From the NCBI GenBank assembly GCA_021018815.1, contig JAITYX010000008.1:2354001-2418000 (forward strand): DNA of 64,000 nt. The letters are read 5' to 3'. The notes beneath the pieces are model-generated. The model searched no databases, was not told the DNA's origin, and was given only the letters and a program-made list of their open reading frames with translations. This document shows positions 24,611-35,402 of this stretch, piece after piece. This stretch comes from Talinum fruticosum. Taxonomy: Eukaryota; Streptophyta; Magnoliopsida; Caryophyllales; Talinaceae. Within the stretch, counting starts at the first letter, position 1. Each line of letters starts with the position of its first letter. The position numbers and the translations under genes are program-made.

Positions 24611-27600
24611 TGTAACACCCCTAGACCCACCCTAGGAGTATTACATGCCGGGGTTCCCGAGAGGAACCCCTAAGGCTGCTTAGGGTCTCAACTTGGGGTT
24701 AATAACCCTTTCTTGGGTTGTCGGAAGCGTAATTCTAGGTTTTCGAAGGTTTTTCCGGAAATTTCGGCAGAGTTTCCTCTGTAAACCGGCTAAACCCATG
24801 GGCTTAAAGCCCTAACCCCGCACGAAATACAATCTTAAACTCAACGAGCCACACGCTCGGAGAAACACAACACAACTCAACGAGCCACACGCTCGGAGTA
24901 TTCACATAGGGATTTACATTCATAATTAAAACTTAAGTTCAGGTACAACTGGTCTTTACAAATATGAAAACATAAAGTACAAAATAAGTCCGGAGAGGTC
25001 TTATCCGATGGTTAGCTTCTTCTAGTAGCCAAAAGCAACTCCAGGGAGCCTTAACTTCGCATCCGAAATGTTGGTGATGTCATGAGCTCACTAGCCCAGT
25101 GAATAACCCAAACCCAACCCGGGTTTCACTTTGCACATTAATTCATTAACAAACACACGTAAGTTCATAACTCATTCATAACATGCGATTCGGATCAAAT
25201 AAGTTTAAGACATGCGAGATTCTAAACTTACCAACTTGCCGAGAATCATAATGACATCACTTATTCATGAATTCAATTAAACATGCATCATTCGTATTTT
25301 TATGCAAGTAAATCATAGAATCACTTATTATGCAAATCATTCATCACGTAAATCATATCTTAGTTCTTATGGTATTCATTTCTTATGAAAATAGGATTCG
25401 ATCTTCTTCTTATTCTTTTTCTTGAGTTCAATCATGCAATTCATAAATCATTGGTTCTTTCTTTCTTATTCGATATGCACGATCATTCGTTTCTTCATAT
25501 CATAGTCCTTAAGTATTCTTAGTTTCGAATGGAAAGAAGATTTATGCTCTGCTCTAAAGACCCAGTTCTTGGAGCCAAAATAATTCGTGGGCTCGGCTCA
25601 CGGAGGCGAACACTTCGTGGCCTCGAGGCATAACAATTCGTGGCCTCGAGGCAGCCTCTCCCATCCCCGAAGGACGCGCATCGTCAATTCTTAGTGGAAG
25701 CAATTCAATTCGTGGCTTCGGGTTGACGAGACACTTCTATGGCCATAGCTTCGGAGGGTTCTTTAATTCGTGGGGTCTTAGATCAATAACACAATCCTTT
25801 CTCCCTTCTTTATTTCTTTATGTTTCTTATCTTCTTACTACTTATAGATAAGAAATACTTAATTCATATAATTCATGCTTAGCACGTTCATGCGTAACTT
25901 CCTCAAAACAAGCAATTCACATAAGCAAGTTCTAACTCAAGTATAATCAATTCATTTCACACACGCATGCTTATGCCATTCGTAATCAACGTAATTCAAG
26001 ATAAACACACAATCACATAAGCATACCACTTATGATTCCTAATCAACGAACTTATCGTTTTCGTGATCGCGTATTATCGCGTATAAGTGGTTAATGGTTC
26101 TACAACTTTCCTTAATCCATGAATATCTTTTAATCTAGTCACATAACTTCTTAAATTTCAGCTCTTGATTCAGTTACTCACTTAGATACGATTTAGCCCA
26201 AAACAGAACATTTTCACTCAAAATTGCATATCTCCCAATCTACTCATCCAATGCACACGAAATTTTACAGGAAATTCTCATAAATTGCCACGAAGCTGCA
26301 GTAAAAGTTTCAGGAAATTTGAGCTACACATGACTTCACAACAATTCAGACAACATCCTTAATTCATAAAAATCTACACATAAATCATGAAATTCAATTT
26401 CCCGATTTTTCTCAATAATTCGGTTCAAGCTTAACTTCACTAAATTCTCAATCACACAGCTCAATAATCATGCTCAACAATGCTCAAATATCATTAAATT
26501 CATGAACTAGGCATAAATCGCAATATGCTTTTCAATTCGTGAGTTGCTAGTTTCGTGAATTTAGGCCTCTAGCTTCTTCAATTAACTTAGGGTTTCCAAT
26601 TTCATGCTTCGAATTCATGTTCAATCCTCCTAATTCATTTTATTTTGGAGGATGAATTCAGATTACTCACCTTAAATTCTTAGAGGTTCTAAGAATTCAG
26701 CTTCTACAGGGTTTCGGATTGGGTTTCGGTTTGGGCTTTGCTTCCTCTTCTTCCTCTCGGTTCCCCTTTCCTCCTTCTTTCCCGACCCCCTGCTCCTTCA
26801 TTCTGCTTTGGTTCCTCTCGGTTCTCGCTCTCGGTCTCGGTTCGACCGGGTTCTACCCGGTTCAGCTCGCCCATCCTCCTCTCGCTCGCCAGCTGCCGAT
26901 TTCCGGCGTCCCTTTCGCTTTCCCCGCTTCGGCGTCCTCTCGTTCCCCTTTCTTCTTCTGCTCTGCTTGGCCTTTCAAGCCCGAGCTCTCCCTTGTTCAC
27001 CGGCGGCGGCGACCTCGCCGTTCAGGCGCTCACCGGCCACTCGGCCCCTCGCGCTCTCTCCCGCTCTCGCTCCCGCTGTGTTCTCGCTTCTACTCGTCTC
27101 TGCTCTCGCTTCTTCTTTCTTTCGTTCCCCTCTCTTCTTCGCTCTCGCTCGGCCTCCCGAGCCCGAGCCCTCCCTTGGCTCACCGGCGGCGGCGTCCTCG
27201 CCGTTCGGGCGACTCTCGCGTTTTCCCCTCTCTCGCTCCGCCTCTGCTCCCTCTCGTTTCCCCTGCTCCTTCTCTCGCTTTCCCTCCTCTCGCTTCTTTC
27301 CCCGCTTCGCTTCGCTTCTTCGTTCCTCTTCTAATGTCTTAGCCCCCTTCTCTCTCCTCTTCTCCTAATTACACATAATAGCTTTGCTGCCTATTTCTAA
27401 TTAGACCCCCTCTCTTTCTTTGCTTAAACTTGACAGCTCCTCCTCACTGCCAGCAATCTTCATTCCTCATTCCTTTTTCTTTTTTTTTTTTTAAATTTTA
27501 ATTGGGCCCAAGTAGCTTCACAAGGCCCAATTTAGCTAGCCCATGCTCGGGTTTCAGTTCTCGGGTTTCTAATTCCGACTCGGAAAAATTCTAATAATTC

Positions 27601-27638
27601 ACTACCACGCAAGCACCTGAAATTTCGGGGTCTCACAA
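24611..27638 (-). mobile_element. Nested LTR-like element Z, reverse orientation, different family
   Basis: About 3.03 kb inserted in the right part of X, with GTAAT at 24606-24610 and again at 27639-27643. Read on the minus strand it begins TTGTGAGACCCCG and ends GGGGTGTTACA, the usual look of a long gypsy LTR. Y preserves the uninterrupted sequence (ACGTAATAGTCCC, about 24373). The CT-rich plus-strand segment 26704-27360 gives long low-complexity frames that are not taken as genes. It has no internal region, hence a solo LTR. Confidence 0.83.
25585..25790. repeat. Short sub-repeats inside LTR Z
   Basis: Five imperfect units built on (A/C)TTCGTGG(C/G)(C/T)TCG, two of them extended to GGCCTCGAGGC, spaced about 20-60 bp apart within 200 bp. 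Confidence 0.75.
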
Positions 27639-27695
27639 GTAATAGTCCCTAATGAGGGGATTATTAAGTAATGGTGATTGGGGCGTTACATAGAC

Positions 27696-28800
27696 TAGCA
27701 AAAGAAGGTCTTCTAGACCGAATCACTAAGGTTAGGTTGCCTAGATGTGAGCCATGCTTAGCTGGTAAGGCGACCAAGAAGCCTTTTGGTAAGGCTTCTA
27801 GGGCGTCACATCCCTTAGAACTTATTCACTCCGACATATGTGGACCTATGAATGTCAAAGCACGTCATGGTGCTAGTTATTTTCTCACTTTGATAGACGA
27901 CTATTCACGATATGGGTATGTGTACCTTTTATCACACCGTTATGAAGCTTTAGATGTGTTCAAACGCTTTGTAGCGGAAGTAGAAAACAGATTGGAGCGT
28001 AGAGTTAAGTCTCTTCGCACCGATCGTGGTCGCGAATACCTTTCGATATGTTCAAAGAGTTTTGTGAGGAAAAGGGCATACGCGAGCAACTTACGATTCC
28101 GGGCACTCCTCAACAAAATGGAGTTTCCGAGCGACGGAATCGAACATTACTTGACATGGTCAGGACAATGATGGCCCAAGCTAACTTGCTTACGGCAACT
28201 TACATCCTGAACCGAGTGCCTAGTAAGAGTGTTTCGATCACTCCATATGAGTTATGGAATGGTAGAAAGCCCATCTTGGACCATTTACGCGCGTCGGGTT
28301 TGGCTGGCTATGTGCACAACCCAACTCATCCACATGGGAAAATTGGTCCTAGAGCTACAAAAATGGTGTTCATCGGGTATCCGAGAAAATTCAAAAGGAT
28401 ATGTCATATATGGAGAACATCCAACTGGCGGCATGAAGGAAATAGAATCAAGAAATGTCGATTTTATTGAGGATGAGTTCCCAAGTATCGGTGAAATTAA
28501 GAAGGACTTAGAGTTATATGAGTTACAACAATTATCTCTCGGTGAGGGGAGGATTTGTACACTCATCATGTCACCGAGGATAATAGTTTTGCACCGGACA
28601 ATAGAGATAGCGGGAGAGGTCCTACCATCTCTAATGATGGAAATATGTCTACACAGGAGATCCAACAAGAGAATGAGAAACGTCCTCAATCTCCAGTTCC
28701 TAATCACGAGGTCGAGTCCTTTTTCTCAAGAACCCTCATCCACATCCCAAGGGATTAGTGGGAGAGATTCTCCTATTACTCGGAGTCCCACACCTCAAAG
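27696..28800 (+). pseudogene. copia integrase, second part, broken
   Basis: It continues the HHCC domain (C-E-P-C-L-A-G-K-A) and the DDE core: first Asp in I-H-S-D-I-C-G-P, second in L-R-T-D-R-G-R-E-Y. The frame 27671-28171 is then lost near 28060, and 28048-28470 carries N-G-V-S-E-R-R-N-R-T-L-L-D-M, which holds the third acidic residue (E). Another shift occurs near 28390, after which frames up to 28939 read as the poorly conserved integrase C-terminus. Integrase would insert the cDNA. Confidence 0.85.
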
Positions 28801-28929
28801 GAAAAGGGGAGGAATTCTAAGCCTAGTCAGACAAAAGAACCAAGTCCTAAAATTATTCGAAGGAGCGAATGAGGAAAAGTTCCCCGACGATTTTTTCAAA
28901 TCGAAGAGGATATCTTCTTTTGCATTCCT

Positions 28930-29784
28930 TTGGAAATAGAAGAGACAACCTCTTATGTAGAGGTTATAAACTCACCAAACCATACAGAATGGATGGAAGC
29001 CATGAGAGATGAGTTGGACTCAATGGCAAAGAATGAAGTTTGGGAACTGGTTGATCTTCCTCCCGGACGTATGGCCATTGGAAACAAGTGGGTTTTCAAG
29101 GCTAAACGTCGAGTAGATGGATCAATTGATAAGTTCAAGGCCCGATTAGTGGCGAAAGGATTTACACAAGTTGAAGGTGTAGATTATGAAGAGACTTTTT
29201 CTCCTGTGGTGAGAATGACCTCTATTCGCCTACTTCTAGCCCTGGTTGCTCATTTGGACTTGGAGTTAGTCCAAATGGATGTAAAGACTGCCTTCCTCAG
29301 TGGTAATCTGGAGGAATAGATTTATATGGATCAACCTATTGGTTTCGTATCAAAAGGACAAGAGGGCAAAGTTTTTCATCTTAAAAGATCTATATATGGT
29401 CTTAAACAGTCTTCCGGATCATGGTACTTTAGATTCCATGAAGCTATTACTTCGTATGGCTTAACCATGGTTTCAGAAGACCATTGTGTATATGTCAAGA
29501 GGACGACAGTAGGGATTATGTTCCTTACATTGTACGTTGATGACATACTACCGGCTGGAAACAACCCGGAAATGATCAACGCTACTAAGAAGTGGTTGTC
29601 TTCCGTCTTCGAGATGAAAGACATGGGTGAAGCCAAGTATGTCCTTGGTGTGGAAATAATCAGGAACCGTTCTAAAAAGCTTCTAGGTTTATGTCGAAGG
29701 CATATATCGAAAAAGTCCTGGAACGTTTTCGGATGCAAAATTCAAAACCCCGTTGACACTCCAGTCGATAAGAGTCTACTTTAA
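28930..29784 (+). pseudogene. copia reverse transcriptase with an in-frame stop
   Basis: Frame 28930-29319 begins the RT domain (W-E-L-V-D-L-P, then K-W-V-F-K-A-K, K-A-R-L-V-A-K-G-F-T-Q and V-Q-M-D-V-K-T-A-F-L, which contains a catalytic Asp). A TAG at 29317-29319 interrupts it, and the same frame continues at 29326-29784 with Y-G-L-K-Q-S and the active-site L-Y-V-D-D-I. It would make cDNA from the element RNA; the stop removes the Y-V-D-D part. Confidence 0.88.
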
Positions 29785-29787
29785 GTC

Positions 29788-30507
29788 ATGAGCAATGTCC
29801 TAAAACGAGATAAAGAAAAGCAGAATATGAGTAGTGTTCCCTACGCTAGTGCGATAGGAAGCTTAATGTATGCCATGTTATGTACACGGCCTGACATTTG
29901 CTTTGCGGTTGGATTGGTGAGTCGTTACCAAAACAACCCGGGACCCGCTCACTGGCAAGCTGTCAAAAGAATAATGCGCTATCTTCGTGGAACTACCGAC
30001 TTGGTACTTTGTTATCAAGGAGGGGACCTAAAACCGAGCGGATACTCGGATGCAGATTGGGGTGGTGACCTGGATGAGTCCAAGTCAACCTCGGGATACG
30101 TTTTCACCCTTGATGGGGAGCCATATCTTGGTGCAGTAAGAAGCAAGACCGCATAGCCCTGTCAACTATGGAAGCGGAATATGTCGCTAGTTGCCTTGCC
30201 GCTCGGAAGGCAATATGGCTAAGGAGTTTTCTCCAGGATGTCAACCTTTCTCTTAGAGTTGACGATCCTGTCGAGATGTGGTGCGATAACACTACTCGCC
30301 ATTCAATATGCTAAGGATCCTAAGTTTCACAGGAAGGCTAAGCATATTAAAAGGCGTTATCATTTTGTGAGGAATGCTATAAAGTTGAAAGAGATTGTTG
30401 TCAAATACTTATCTACTAACAAGATGATCGCTGATCCTTTGACTAAACCTACTCCTAGAGATGTGTTCAAAACTCATATGATGAGTTTAGGTCTTCGTAG
30501 AGTTTAG
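29788..30507 (+). pseudogene. copia RNase H, broken
   Basis: Frame 29788-30156 carries G-S-L-M-Y-A-M-L-C-T-R-P-D-I and S-D-A-D-W-G-G-D-L-D-E-S-K-S-T-S-G-Y, with the first catalytic Asp. One base is lost near 30150, after which M-E-A-E-Y-V-A (catalytic Glu) and W-C-D-N-T lie in another frame. The final frame 30238-30507 holds the K-H-I-K-R-R-Y-H-F-V-R end and the D-P-L-T-K-P tail that normally closes copia pol. Confidence 0.86.
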
Positions 30508-31521
30508 TCATTTGAAGCATCTTGTATTTTTTGGACATACATTTTAGATGAACCTTTTTCATTGAAATAAAGATTACTGTTTCTTTTTTTTTCTTTGAAT
30601 GTTCATAACTATTTTGGTTGCATGATTTGGCACATCTAAATGTCACTAGGCTTCGATTATCTTATCACGCAGATAATCAACACTAACGCTTGAGTAGCGG
30701 TTAGGATGAGACTAAAATCATATTGGCACTAGGTGTACAATATTGATTAATTTTTCGTACTCGGATAGTATGAAAAATATACATGAATAGTCGCCTTAGT
30801 AAGTCTATGATGAGATTTAAGAAAAATCGAATATAACACAACCTTATATTGAAGCCTTTTAGCCGAATTTAAGTGTCATGATTACGTTGAGTGTGCTAAT
30901 CCAGTGACTCAAGTCAGTTTTGGGAAAAACTTGGACTTGTAATTTGTATGATATAAAAGTGACAGGCTCACCTTAGTGGGAGTTATATCATAACACACAC
31001 TTCATACTGTGTGTGCTAAAAAGACGACCTTGTAGAGTGACAATAGTTTCCCTTCCTTGTCACTCGTGTGATCCCGAAACATTATTGTTTCAAAACACAA
31101 TTCCCTTTGACTTAGGACTATGATGCGAAATCTAAGTTAGATGTTGCTACTTTAATGTACACTCCAAGAGTTATAGAAATATACAACTCAGTGGAATACA
31201 TTAGGAAAGCAATCTTACCGAGATGTAACATCATGAGTGGCTAAGGAAAACCATTTCGTATTCACCATATCAGCTCGGACGATTATATTAGGAATATAAT
31301 CATATGATATATCAGTAGGCATAAAGGGATTATATATGCCACAGGTGATGTCTTGAATGGTTTGGGGAGTTGTCCTTATAAAAGTGTCATGTTAGTTAGA
31401 TGGTGACTTAATATGACACTACCGGTTACTTTTGGTCGCACGCTTCATTCCCGGTATGAAACGTGAGGAGATATAAAGGATTAGAATTTTTGTTGTACGG
31501 CCTACGTGGCCGAGTGGGAGC
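30508..31521 (+). other. 3' untranslated region and polypurine tract of the copia element
   Basis: About 1 kb without coding signal between pol and the 3' LTR. It ends in GGCCGAGTGGGAGC, whose purine stretch at 31511-31520 serves as the plus-strand primer site. Confidence 0.75.
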
Positions 31522-32018
31522 TGTTGGACGAGATTCATAAAACGACCACTTAGGCCCGTTAACTTCCACTTAATCAGTCTCCCTCCTTATCCAGGAAAGG
31601 TTCATGGATAAGTGAGATAGCAAATGAAGTTGAGATTGACTCAACTTCTCAACAATAAGGATAGGAGCGAATGCTCCTATTTAATCTGTAATGGAAAACA
31701 CAGATTGACAAACTCGAATACGAGAAAGACGAACACAGCATTGGTTGCTTCTCTCGGATTCTCCCCGAAAATCCTCTACTCTCCCTCACACTTAGACCGA
31801 CCATCTTAGGGTCTTCGGGTTTGAGACGTGGCTATTTCCGGCGACTCTAGTAGCCGCCGGATATACTGTTCCGGGTGACACTGGTAGAACCGGACTTGGA
31901 GTACAACCGGATTTAGAGGGTTCGTGACTCGGAATTCACTTGTGGGCTATCTAACGGCAATCGATCCATTCGCTTCCGCAACTACTAAGGTTAGTCCTTA
32001 TTTACATATATACCTACA
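31522..32018 (+). repeat. 3' LTR of the copia element
   Basis: 497 bp, TG..CA, followed by the CTTCC target duplication. See the 5' LTR for divergence. Confidence 0.93.
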
Positions 32019-32439
32019 CTTCCAAGTGTAACTTTAGCATAGAGGGGTGATAGAAGAGCCGTGCGGATGGACAGGAATACATAAACCCGCAAATGACTGG
32101 TTGGAAAAGATGAGTAAATCGATGCGAGACTAGCCGAGTTCAAGACACAGGTCATCATATATGCTGTATTTGCACTCGCTGTTATCACATTTGGCGAGAA
32201 AGATGTAATAGAATTTTTGAAGGCAGAGCCAATTCAAGACAGACATCTCATTCGAGAGGATCAAATGGGAAATTAAAATCGAACAAAGCATCCACTCGAG
32301 TACCGTTTATTTGTATTGAATCATACGACTATGAGAATTCTTCTTTTCACATTGTTTAAGAAAATTTTAGAAAAATATGTATTTAAGTTAAAATACTTTA
32401 TCACATTTGTATTGAATTAATCAATATGCATTAACAATT

Positions 32440-34500
32440 TGAGTGAAACGCAAAGTAAACTTGATAGAAAATGGTGTAATTAAGTTTATTTAATTGTGTT
32501 GCTATAAAAAAGTGTATATAAGCTTATAAGTTCATTGTTGTAAAATTCATCAAAACTCATAAATTATTAGTTTGTCACAAAATTCATGAAATAAAAAAAA
32601 TCATTAGTTCATTACAAAAATTCATCAATTAATGGACGAAGTTAGAGTGTTGTTGTGTACTATAAAGAGTACGGTTGTCGGTCTCGTGGAGATAAGTCTC
32701 ACACAAGTCTAAGGTCAATGTCCTTTTGAACCGAGCAAAGAAACGAGTTCAAATTGGTTGGTAACGTAAGCACTTAAAGAATAAAGTAAAATAAGATAAA
32801 GAAAACCTTAGGCAGAGATTTATCATACTAACATGCCAACAATCTCAATTACATACTTCTACACTATTTACAATTGCGATGAACTAAGGAATCGATGCAG
32901 TTTGAACTACTTAAGCCTTCTCTCGAAGGTTATTAAGCTAATTCAATCGAATTAATTGTTGTTCTCACACAATCAAAACCAAAGAATTACAGGATTATTG
33001 ATTCTTCCCTTAATAACAACCTAAATTATTCTCATATTTAAGTTGTAAGCATCCAACAAGTTGAAGTAGAATGAAGTCTCTTCTCTCGAAGTCTACTCGA
33101 TTCCCAAAAACAATAAAGGCGAGGATTCTCTCGAACCTCACACCAATTCAATAAGTATCAACAAGTCGGAAATTCATCAAACAATTGCAAATTAGCATCA
33201 AAGCATAAATTACGATTAAACTAGCATATTAGTGGCAAATCCCCAACCTAATTTGGAAATTTAGCAATATATATTCATGGCATATGAAAGCAAATTGAGG
33301 AATGAACACCAAAAATAATGAAAGATTAAAGTAGAGAGAAGAATAATAGTACCGTAAACTTGAATTAGCTTGCGATTAATCGAAAATAACTCTAAACTTT
33401 GATCTCTTAACAATGGAAATAAGTGCTCAAAAGTAGAGAGAAAACTAGTCTAAAAACGTAGAATAAAAGTCCGTCGCGAGAAAATAACAGTTTCGGAATA
33501 AAAGAGGCGGAAAAATGAAAACTGGCGATTGGCACTGGCAGAGCTTGAATTGGCACGGCAAGTGCTTGAACCGGCACAACCCGTGCTATCAACCATGCAA
33601 GCTCACGGCGTCTTCAATTAAATTCGAATTCCTAGCATGACTCGTGCTAACTTTGGCATTGCCCATGCCGATCTCTCGGGCTTCAGCACAACCTCGTGCT
33701 AGGTCTTCTTTCCTTCTTTCCTTTAGCACAACCAGATGCTACAACTCTGTGCCGACTTGGCTTGATCTCTTTGTTTGCTCTCCGACTTTCTATGGCCTCC
33801 TGCTATTTTCCTTAGCACTTCGAAAGATATATTCTTCATCATAAAAAGGCGGGATTACTCGAAAACATAGAAATTCGCACACTTTAATCATAAATAAAAA
33901 AAGTAAGCGAAATCAAATAAGAATTTATATGAGAAGGCCTTTGAAGTGTCGAAATTAACCAATAAGAGAACGTAAAAGAATATAAAATTTCAGTTTATCA
34001 AGTGCCTATGTTGGAATATTATGGAGTAAAAAGCTTAATATTCTAGGAAATAAGATATAATTTTACCTATGTAGCTCATGTCCAAATTTATATATGTGGT
34101 GGAAAGTCCTCTTAGATAAGATTATATATTTGTCACATAAATGGGAAGTACAAATAGAACAACTTGTCTATTAATATTGATCGGTCCAAGTAGCGGCTTG
34201 TCACTTATTTTCGGGTGAAGTATGTATAATTTTTTTAAGGTAGCTTTCTTTTGTCAATTTCCGAAACTTTATTGTTGTAATTAAGTTTTAGTTAATTGTG
34301 TTGCTATAAAAAAAGTTTATATAAGCTTATAAGGTCATTGTTGTAAAATTCATCAAAACACATAAATTATTAGTTTGTAACAAAATTCATGAAATAAAAA
34401 AATATGAGTTCATTACAAAAATTCAACAATTAACGGACGAAGTTAGAGTGCCTATGTTGGAATATTATGGAGTAAAAAGCTTGATATTCTAGGAAATAAT
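32440..34500 (+). repeat. Two direct copies of a 230-bp AT-rich repeat
   Basis: Copy 1 is 32440-32650 continued at 34001-34060; copy 2 is about 34266-34500. Shared words include GTTGCTATAAAAAA, TATAAGCTTATAAG and GTTGGAATATTATGGAG. A diverged inverted relative lies near 43005-43060. Confidence 0.75.
32651..34000. mobile_element. Solo-LTR-like insertion with preserved empty site
   Basis: A 1,350-bp segment running TGTTGTGTACTATAAAG..AGTTTATCA, flanked by AGTGT (32646-32650) and AGTGC (34001-34005). The second copy of the surrounding repeat, at about 34430-34470, reads straight across (GTTAGAGTGCCTATGTTGG), which proves the insertion. It has no coding region. It contains several GGCAC/GTGCC words around 33530-33740. 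The TG..CA ends and near 5-bp duplication suggest a solo LTR. Confidence 0.75.
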
Positions 34501-34865
34501 ATTTACACTGAATATCTTATCAATAGCTGTACCTAACGCTGACAAAAATTTACACTGAATATTGCATTTCTTTATGTTCTTCATTAATGCAAGAGTCAAA
34601 GATATTTGTTGCCAAGAGTCATTATGTTAAGAAGGAAAAGGTGTTGTCTCCGCGTGTCGGCGGACCGGGTGTGTCAATCTAAATTAAAATGAAAGTGATT
34701 TTTAGTTGAAGGAATTGTTGTAGGGTTATTTGTCCATTTCTGACGACTTTGACGTTGAAAAATGATAAATCTGCCTATACTGAATGGTTTCTAGTGCAAA
34801 AACGGGAAGATGGTAGCGGTCTTTCTTGACATCTAGCAAAGATGAAGATAGCATCGCCGACAACT

Positions 34866-35009
34866 CACTATAAAAAGCCAAAATAGCGATGGGAATTCCG
34901 ATGGAATTTCCCAAATTCCGACGGAACTTCCATCCAAGGTCAACAAAAAAATTTGACGGAAAATTTCCGTCGGATAAATCCGTCAGTATTTTCATGTTTT
35001 TTGGTAGTG
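34866..35009. mobile_element. Miniature CACTA (En/Spm-like) element, 144 bp
   Basis: It starts CACTATAAAAAG and ends TTTTTTGGTAGTG, giving CACTA-type inverted ends, with a perfect 3-bp duplication ACT on both sides (34863-34865, 35010-35012). The interior is made of TTCCGTCGG / CCGACGGAA-type inverted motifs typical of CACTA subterminal repeats. It is far too short for a transposase, so it is a mobilised deletion derivative. Confidence 0.82.
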
Positions 35010-35150
35010 ACTGGATAATCCTCCGGTGGGGGCTGCCGGCCTCCTATGGTGATTTTAGAGCTGGAATTGAGTTCAAGAGGTGGTTGAGTTTTTTTTTTTC
35101 AAATAAATCTGGACCCTTAATTTTGATCTAATGGTCCATTTTTATCCCTC

Positions 35151-35181
35151 TCACCCTCACCCTCACCCTCACCCTCACCCT
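35151..35181. repeat. (CACCCT)n short tandem repeat
   Basis: Five units of the 6-mer, about 130 bp upstream of the TATA box of peptide gene copy 2. Confidence 0.9.
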
Positions 35182-35308
35182 ATCCCTTTCCCCTCAATTT
35201 ATTATTGTACTTCCAACAGTTTGAGTGACAATGGTTTTGAAGATTTTGAGCCACCCAAGCTTGGATATTTTAAGTTACAGATAGTGGTGGAAAAACTCGT
35301 GCCTTGGC

Positions 35309-35317
35309 TATAAATAG
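35309..35317 (+). promoter_or_regulatory. TATA box of peptide gene copy 2
   Basis: TATAAATAG followed by AGGC, 94 bp before the ATG. The upstream segment (35196-35290) recurs as an orphan fragment at 42094-42187. Confidence 0.85.
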
Positions 35318-35402
35318 AGGCCTCTGCTGGTGATATATGAGCAACAGCTAAGCAACTTTTAAATATTACTCGTTGCGCTGCTCAAAAGTGAGAGTAATAC
35401 AA

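Larger units (their letters stand above)
19109..27690 (+). mobile_element. Nested LTR-like element X (solo LTR, itself interrupted)
   Basis: It starts (TC)GTAACAACCCGACCC and ends GGGGCGTTACA, flanked by TAGAC at 19104-19108 and 27691-27695. Removing it rejoins the copia integrase. Its own sequence is 19109-21736, 24427-24610 and 27639-27690, about 2.87 kb, interrupted by Y and Z. It has no gag-pol, primer-binding site or internal region, so it looks like a solo LTR of a long-LTR Ty3/gypsy element (Tekay/Retand-like ends are known to begin TGTAAC). That family assignment is inference. Confidence 0.82.
15448..32018 (+). mobile_element. Ty1/copia LTR retrotransposon, degenerate, split by nested insertions
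   Basis: Two LTRs (15448-15946 and 31522-32018) run TGTTGGACGAGAT..CCTACA and are flanked by a perfect 5-bp duplication CTTCC (15443-15447 and 32019-32023). A primer-binding site follows the 5' LTR and a purine tract (GAGTGGGAGC) precedes the 3' LTR. Coding order is gag, protease, integrase, reverse transcriptase, RNase H, which defines Ty1/copia. An 8.6-kb nest (19109-27690) interrupts the integrase. Removing it leaves about 8 kb. By eye the LTRs differ at about 20 sites plus a few indels (about 4%). Frameshifts in gag, protease/integrase, integrase and RNase H and a stop in RT show it is inactive. Confidence 0.93.

Noticed and set aside
26704..27368. Three overlapping plus-strand frames of about 190-207 codons and a minus-strand frame
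   Set aside because: Low-complexity CTC/TTC/TCG repeats inside LTR Z produce open frames in all phases; no start context, domain or codon bias supports a gene.
29317..29319. Stop in the copia reverse transcriptase as programmed readthrough
   Set aside because: Several independent frameshifts occur in gag, protease/integrase and RNase H, so simple decay explains the stop better.
35151..35181. Possible interstitial telomere repeat
   Set aside because: The unit is CACCCT, not the plant telomere unit CCCTAAA, and there are only five copies.
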